Assembly: GCA_021161465.1 (NCBI GenBank)
Contig: JAGHAM010000031.1
Coordinates: 1-8,857 of the forward strand
Source: Candidatus Iainarchaeum sp.
Lineage (GTDB): Archaea > B1Sed10-29 > WALL01 > JAGHAM01
DNA: 8,857 bases
Direction: 5' to 3'
Made by a program: the position numbers and the translations under genes. Shown here piece after piece: positions 7,306 through 8,857 of this stretch (position 1 is the first letter of the stretch; each line of letters starts with the position of its first letter). The notes under the pieces are model-generated. The model searched no databases and was not told the DNA's origin. It worked only from the letters and a program-made list of their open reading frames with translations.

Positions 7306-7875
7306 TTGGGTAAGATAGGGGAACTTGAGTTAATCAGCATATTGAGAAGTTATGGTATGAATTGTGAACACAATTTGAATCAGAAAAAAATAACTGACTT
7401 TATACCAGAAAGTGAATTAAAAACAGCCAACTACTGGCTAGATGAGAACAATAAATTACCCCGAAAAAGGCACACAATGGAAATAGACATATTTTCATGG
7501 AAAGAAAGCCATTGGGGCGCGCTTGCCATAGAGCAAAAAAGCCAGAACGGGAACCCAAAGACACTTGTTATTACAGAGGACCTCAGGCTGTACTCGAATA
7601 AGGTAGAGTTATGGAACGCTGGCAGGGAGTTATTCCTTCAGTGCAAAGGAGCAGGATATCTTGGTAGGGCTTTTGCATCGGTGAACCGTTTGAACACAGA
7701 AGTCATACCTGTTGGTGTGGTGGATTACAGCCTAAACGTATTTGGTACTCCCGCAAAATGGGTATTATATAATGGGGTATTCTTCGTTAACTCAAACAAC
7801 TTTGAAGAGTTTCTGGTGGCGTTCTTGGATAGGCGCAGCTGGGTGCATGATATAACCAGAAACAGGCTAACTTAG
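7306..7875 (+). CDS. PD-(D/E)XK nuclease-like protein
   Basis: A 189-residue soluble protein. I read it as a member of the PD-(D/E)XK fold from its motif order. An N-terminal helix GKIGELELISILRSYG (2-17) carries E6 and a glycine before the first strand. MEIDIFSW (58-65) offers D61. ALAIEQKSQ (72-80) offers the E76-x-K78 catalytic pair on the next strand, as in Mrr/Hjc/RecB-type nucleases that cut DNA with Mg2+. The C-terminal part (VIPVGVVDYS, WVLYNGVFFV) has two further beta strands and ends in a helix. No fused helicase or DNA-recognition domain is seen. The gene starts 20 bases after the half-TBP gene on the same strand with no TATA box between them, so the two are probably co-transcribed. 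Substrate is unknown; an inactive or RNA-acting relative is possible. Confidence 0.65.
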   Translation: MGKIGELELISILRSYGMNCEHNLNQKKITDFIPESELKTANYWLDENNKLPRKRHTMEIDIFSWKESHWGALAIEQKSQNGNPKTLVITEDLRLYSNKVELWNAGRELFLQCKGAGYLGRAFASVNRLNTEVIPVGVVDYSLNVFGTPAKWVLYNGVFFVNSNNFEEFLVAFLDRRSWVHDITRNRLT

Positions 7876-7897
7876 TGTCAAATATTTTCTGCAGATA

Positions 7898-7909
7898 GAT
7901 TTATATATC
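7898..7909 (+). promoter_or_regulatory. TATA box ahead of a gene-free structured region
   Basis: GATTTATATATC closely resembles the box of the half-TBP gene (GATTTATATATA counting one extra base). No protein start follows within 600 bases. It predicts a transcript beginning near 7930, exactly where strong base-pairing begins, so it likely drives a non-coding RNA. Confidence 0.55.
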
Positions 7910-7929
7910 AGTTTCACTTGAATATTAAA

Positions 7930-8245
7930 TCCGCCTTTAGGGAAGAGCAACTTAGGTTGTTCCAAAAGGTCCCTGCTTGCATACCAAAAGGAACATAAAA
8001 AGATGAGAGAAACACTCACCTTATCTAAGCTCTGATTCCCTAAGGGACTCCAGGAGCAGAGTCATTCAAGCTCCCTGAGTAGGTAGGAATCCTCTGAGTA
8101 GGTCCCTGTTTCAAACCCAAAGGAGGACCAATTGCGAAAGCAATCTGGCAATGGTAGTGAAATACTATGTTGTTCCCCCAAAAGGGATTGAAAAGGAGTG
8201 AGAGAATCGATCCTAGCTTGAACTTAGATGCTTCCTGGAACCTCA
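7930..8245 (+). ncRNA. Candidate structured non-coding RNA, class unknown
   Basis: No protein frame is credible here, but paired segments are dense. An 11-pair stem with one G-U joins 7934-7944 to 8036-8046. Just inside it GAGCAAC/GTTGTTC (7945-7962) forms a 7-pair hairpin with a TTAG loop. Next come an arm pairing 8047-8057 with 8070-8080 (two mismatches), GGTCC/GGACC (8101-8105 with 8125-8129), ATTGC-GAAA-GCAAT (8131-8144, a GNRA tetraloop), ATGGTA/TACTAT (8151-8168), and TCCC/GGGA (8174-8187). CTGAGTAGGT occurs twice (8075-8084, 8094-8103). A TATA box lies about 25 bases before the first stem. I could not match it to RNase P, SRP, 5S or box C/D RNA. The ends are approximate. An alternative pairing of 7928-7938 with 8181-8189 competes with the long stem. 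Confidence 0.45.
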
Positions 8246-8450
8246 TAATAACTCTTTCTAATTGTTAAGTTGCACTTGGATTACTCTTTTCATCCTCGTA
8301 TATACGACTGTTCTTATAACTTTTCTAACCATTAAGTTGCACTCCCATCCAGCAATTATACTATTTGTTAACAGGAGAGGGAATGAAAAGGTGGTGTCCT
8401 TGGTGCCGTGACAAGTCCATTCAGCAATTATACTATCTGGTAGTTGCTAT
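8246..8450. repeat. Two interspersed pairs of 22-base direct repeats
   Basis: Repeat A (TTTCTAA...TTAAGTTGCACT) occurs at 8255-8276 and 8322-8343 with 19 of 22 bases identical. Repeat B (CAT.CAGCAATTATACTAT.TG) occurs at 8346-8367 and 8418-8439 with 20 of 22 identical. The offsets are 67 and 72 bases. A weaker B-like stretch (CATCC then TATATAC) follows the first A, so the array may be a decayed tandem duplication of a ~70-base unit. CTTTTCAT (8286-8293) and ATGAAAAG (8383-8390) form an inverted pair. The second B copy ends in a hairpin (AGCAATTA 8423-8430 with TAGTTGCT 8441-8448). No transposase is nearby. It is not a CRISPR array: the copies are too few and imperfect. Confidence 0.65.
8296..8307. 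repeat. Perfect 12-base palindrome TCGTATATACGA
   Basis: This is a fully symmetric 12-base site between the two A repeats. It could be an operator for a dimeric DNA-binding protein, or simply AT-rich symmetry. The nearest start codon downstream is about 260 bases away. Confidence 0.5.
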
Positions 8451-8502
8451 AAACCCCATATACCCACAAACTCGCATACAAAAATCAGTTAGCTATGGGA
8501 AA

Positions 8503-8512
8503 GATATATAAA
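8503..8512 (+). promoter_or_regulatory. TATA box of the right-end secreted protein gene
   Basis: GATATATAAA, preceded by the purine-rich GGGAAA (possible BRE), predicts a start near 8533 and a leader of about 32 bases. GGTG (8554-8557) lies seven bases before the ATG at 8565. Confidence 0.6.
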
Positions 8513-8532
8513 CCTTGAACTGCAAAATAGTT

Positions 8533-8548
8533 ACAACTTATCAGTTGT
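8533..8548 (+). repeat. Perfect inverted repeat at the predicted transcript start
   Basis: ACAACT and AGTTGT pair perfectly around TATC. The site overlaps the predicted start of transcription and lies five bases before the ribosome binding site, so it could be a repressor operator or a 5' hairpin of the mRNA. Confidence 0.45.
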
Positions 8549-8564
8549 TAAAAGGTGTTTTCAC

Positions 8565-8857
8565 ATGAAGGGGGATTTTTTATCATTAGTCTTAGTGAGT
8601 TTTATCCTGCTAGTGGCAGGTGCAAACTCTATATTCACACCACCAAACACAATATTTGGGTGTATTGATACAGACGGTGGGAAAAACTGGGATGTTCAGG
8701 GTACCTGCAAGGACATAACCGGCACATACATAGACTCTTGTGGGAGAGAACCTTATGCCCAAAATGCATGGCTAAAAGAGTATTACTGTGAGAATGATGT
8801 ATGCAAACCAGTCTACAAATACTGTTGGTACTCGGAGGCCTGGGACACCAGCTATGG
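8565..8857 (+). CDS. Secreted cysteine-rich surface protein, N-terminal part (3' end outside window)
   Basis: The first 97 codons are in the window. Residues 1-20 form a signal peptide (MKGD, then a hydrophobic run LSLVLVSFILLVAGA), with cleavage likely after about residue 20. The mature part has C33 in GCIDTDGGKNWDVQGTC, then YIDSCG, EYYCENDVC and YKYC. This cysteine pattern, DTDGG plus N....GTC plus DSC plus EYYC, recurs as a short extracellular module in secreted proteins of uncultured DPANN-type archaea, from memory. Function is unknown; by analogy it would be a disulfide-rich repeat in a cell-surface protein. The start is fixed by the TATA box and GGTG seven bases upstream. It is not part of the ileS-nuclease block, since 690 bases and a probable RNA gene lie between. 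Confidence 0.85.
   Translation, partial: MKGDFLSLVLVSFILLVAGANSIFTPPNTIFGCIDTDGGKNWDVQGTCKDITGTYIDSCGREPYAQNAWLKEYYCENDVCKPVYKYCWYSEAWDTSY

Noticed and set aside
7283-7420. The second TBP repeat lost by a frameshift
   Set aside because: I read the bases after the TAA in all plus frames. They hold a GGTGAT site and the start of the nuclease-like gene, with no trace of VNMV, EPEQFPG or CTGA motifs.
8001-8040. Box C/D guide RNA (GATGAGA ... CTGA)
   Set aside because: The C box lacks the RTGATGA consensus and no C'/D' pair is present at proper spacing.
8097-8130. Resemblance to 5S rRNA (GGTCCC then GTT and AACCC)
   Set aside because: Only about 20 bases resemble the 5S loop region. The flanking helices and the closing stem of 5S rRNA are absent.
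7930-8245. RNase P RNA or SRP RNA
   Set aside because: I found no conserved P4 core such as GAGGAAAGUC with a matching ACAGAA segment, and no SRP helix-8 motif with GGAAG and AGCAGC. A covariance-model scan is needed to exclude a divergent form.
8040-8246. A 68-residue minus-strand open frame
   Set aside because: It covers the paired segments of the candidate RNA, has no promoter or ribosome binding site on that strand, and its sequence resembles no family.
8246-8450. CRISPR array
   Set aside because: There are only two imperfect copies of each of two different repeats and no cas gene.

Overview
The window comes from an archaeon. The evidence is a TATA-binding-protein gene, an ileucyl-tRNA synthetase with archaeal/eukaryotic-type signatures, TATA boxes about 25-35 bases upstream of most genes, and GGTGAT- or GGAGG-type ribosome binding sites. 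The extracellular proteins carry cysteine motifs (NWTCG..C..GIQTRNC, DTDGGKN..GTC) that I associate with secreted proteins of uncultured small-genome archaea (DPANN and relatives). The domain call is firm; the lineage is inference.

Layout. Positions 1-456 hold the C-terminal end of a membrane-anchored surface protein. A convergent intergenic gap with inverted repeats follows (457-867). On the minus strand (868-3009) lies a 713-residue protein with one N-terminal membrane segment and about 93 cysteines in repeated modules. A divergent promoter region (3010-3282) separates it from a plus-strand block: ileS (3283-6075), a four-span membrane protein of unknown role (6121-6957), a 90-residue protein that is a single TBP repeat (7013-7285), and a PD-(D/E)XK-type nuclease-like protein (7306-7875). 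A gene-free stretch of about 690 bases (7876-8564) starts with a strong TATA box. It holds a region with many stable hairpins, probably a structured non-coding RNA (about 7930-8245), and then short interspersed direct repeats and a 12-base palindrome (8246-8450). The window ends inside a second secreted cysteine-rich protein (8565 onward).

How the parts relate. ileS is housekeeping translation. The surface genes at both ends are accessory, envelope-facing functions and are not obviously linked to the central block. The most unusual item is the half-length TBP. Canonical TBP is a tandem duplication of one ~90-residue fold; this gene encodes one copy with both DNA-intercalating phenylalanines kept, so it would have to dimerise to form the usual saddle. 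It has its own TATA box and ribosome binding site, and the nuclease-like gene follows after 20 bases, so the two may be one transcription unit. Whether this is the cell's only TBP or an extra paralogue cannot be decided from this window.
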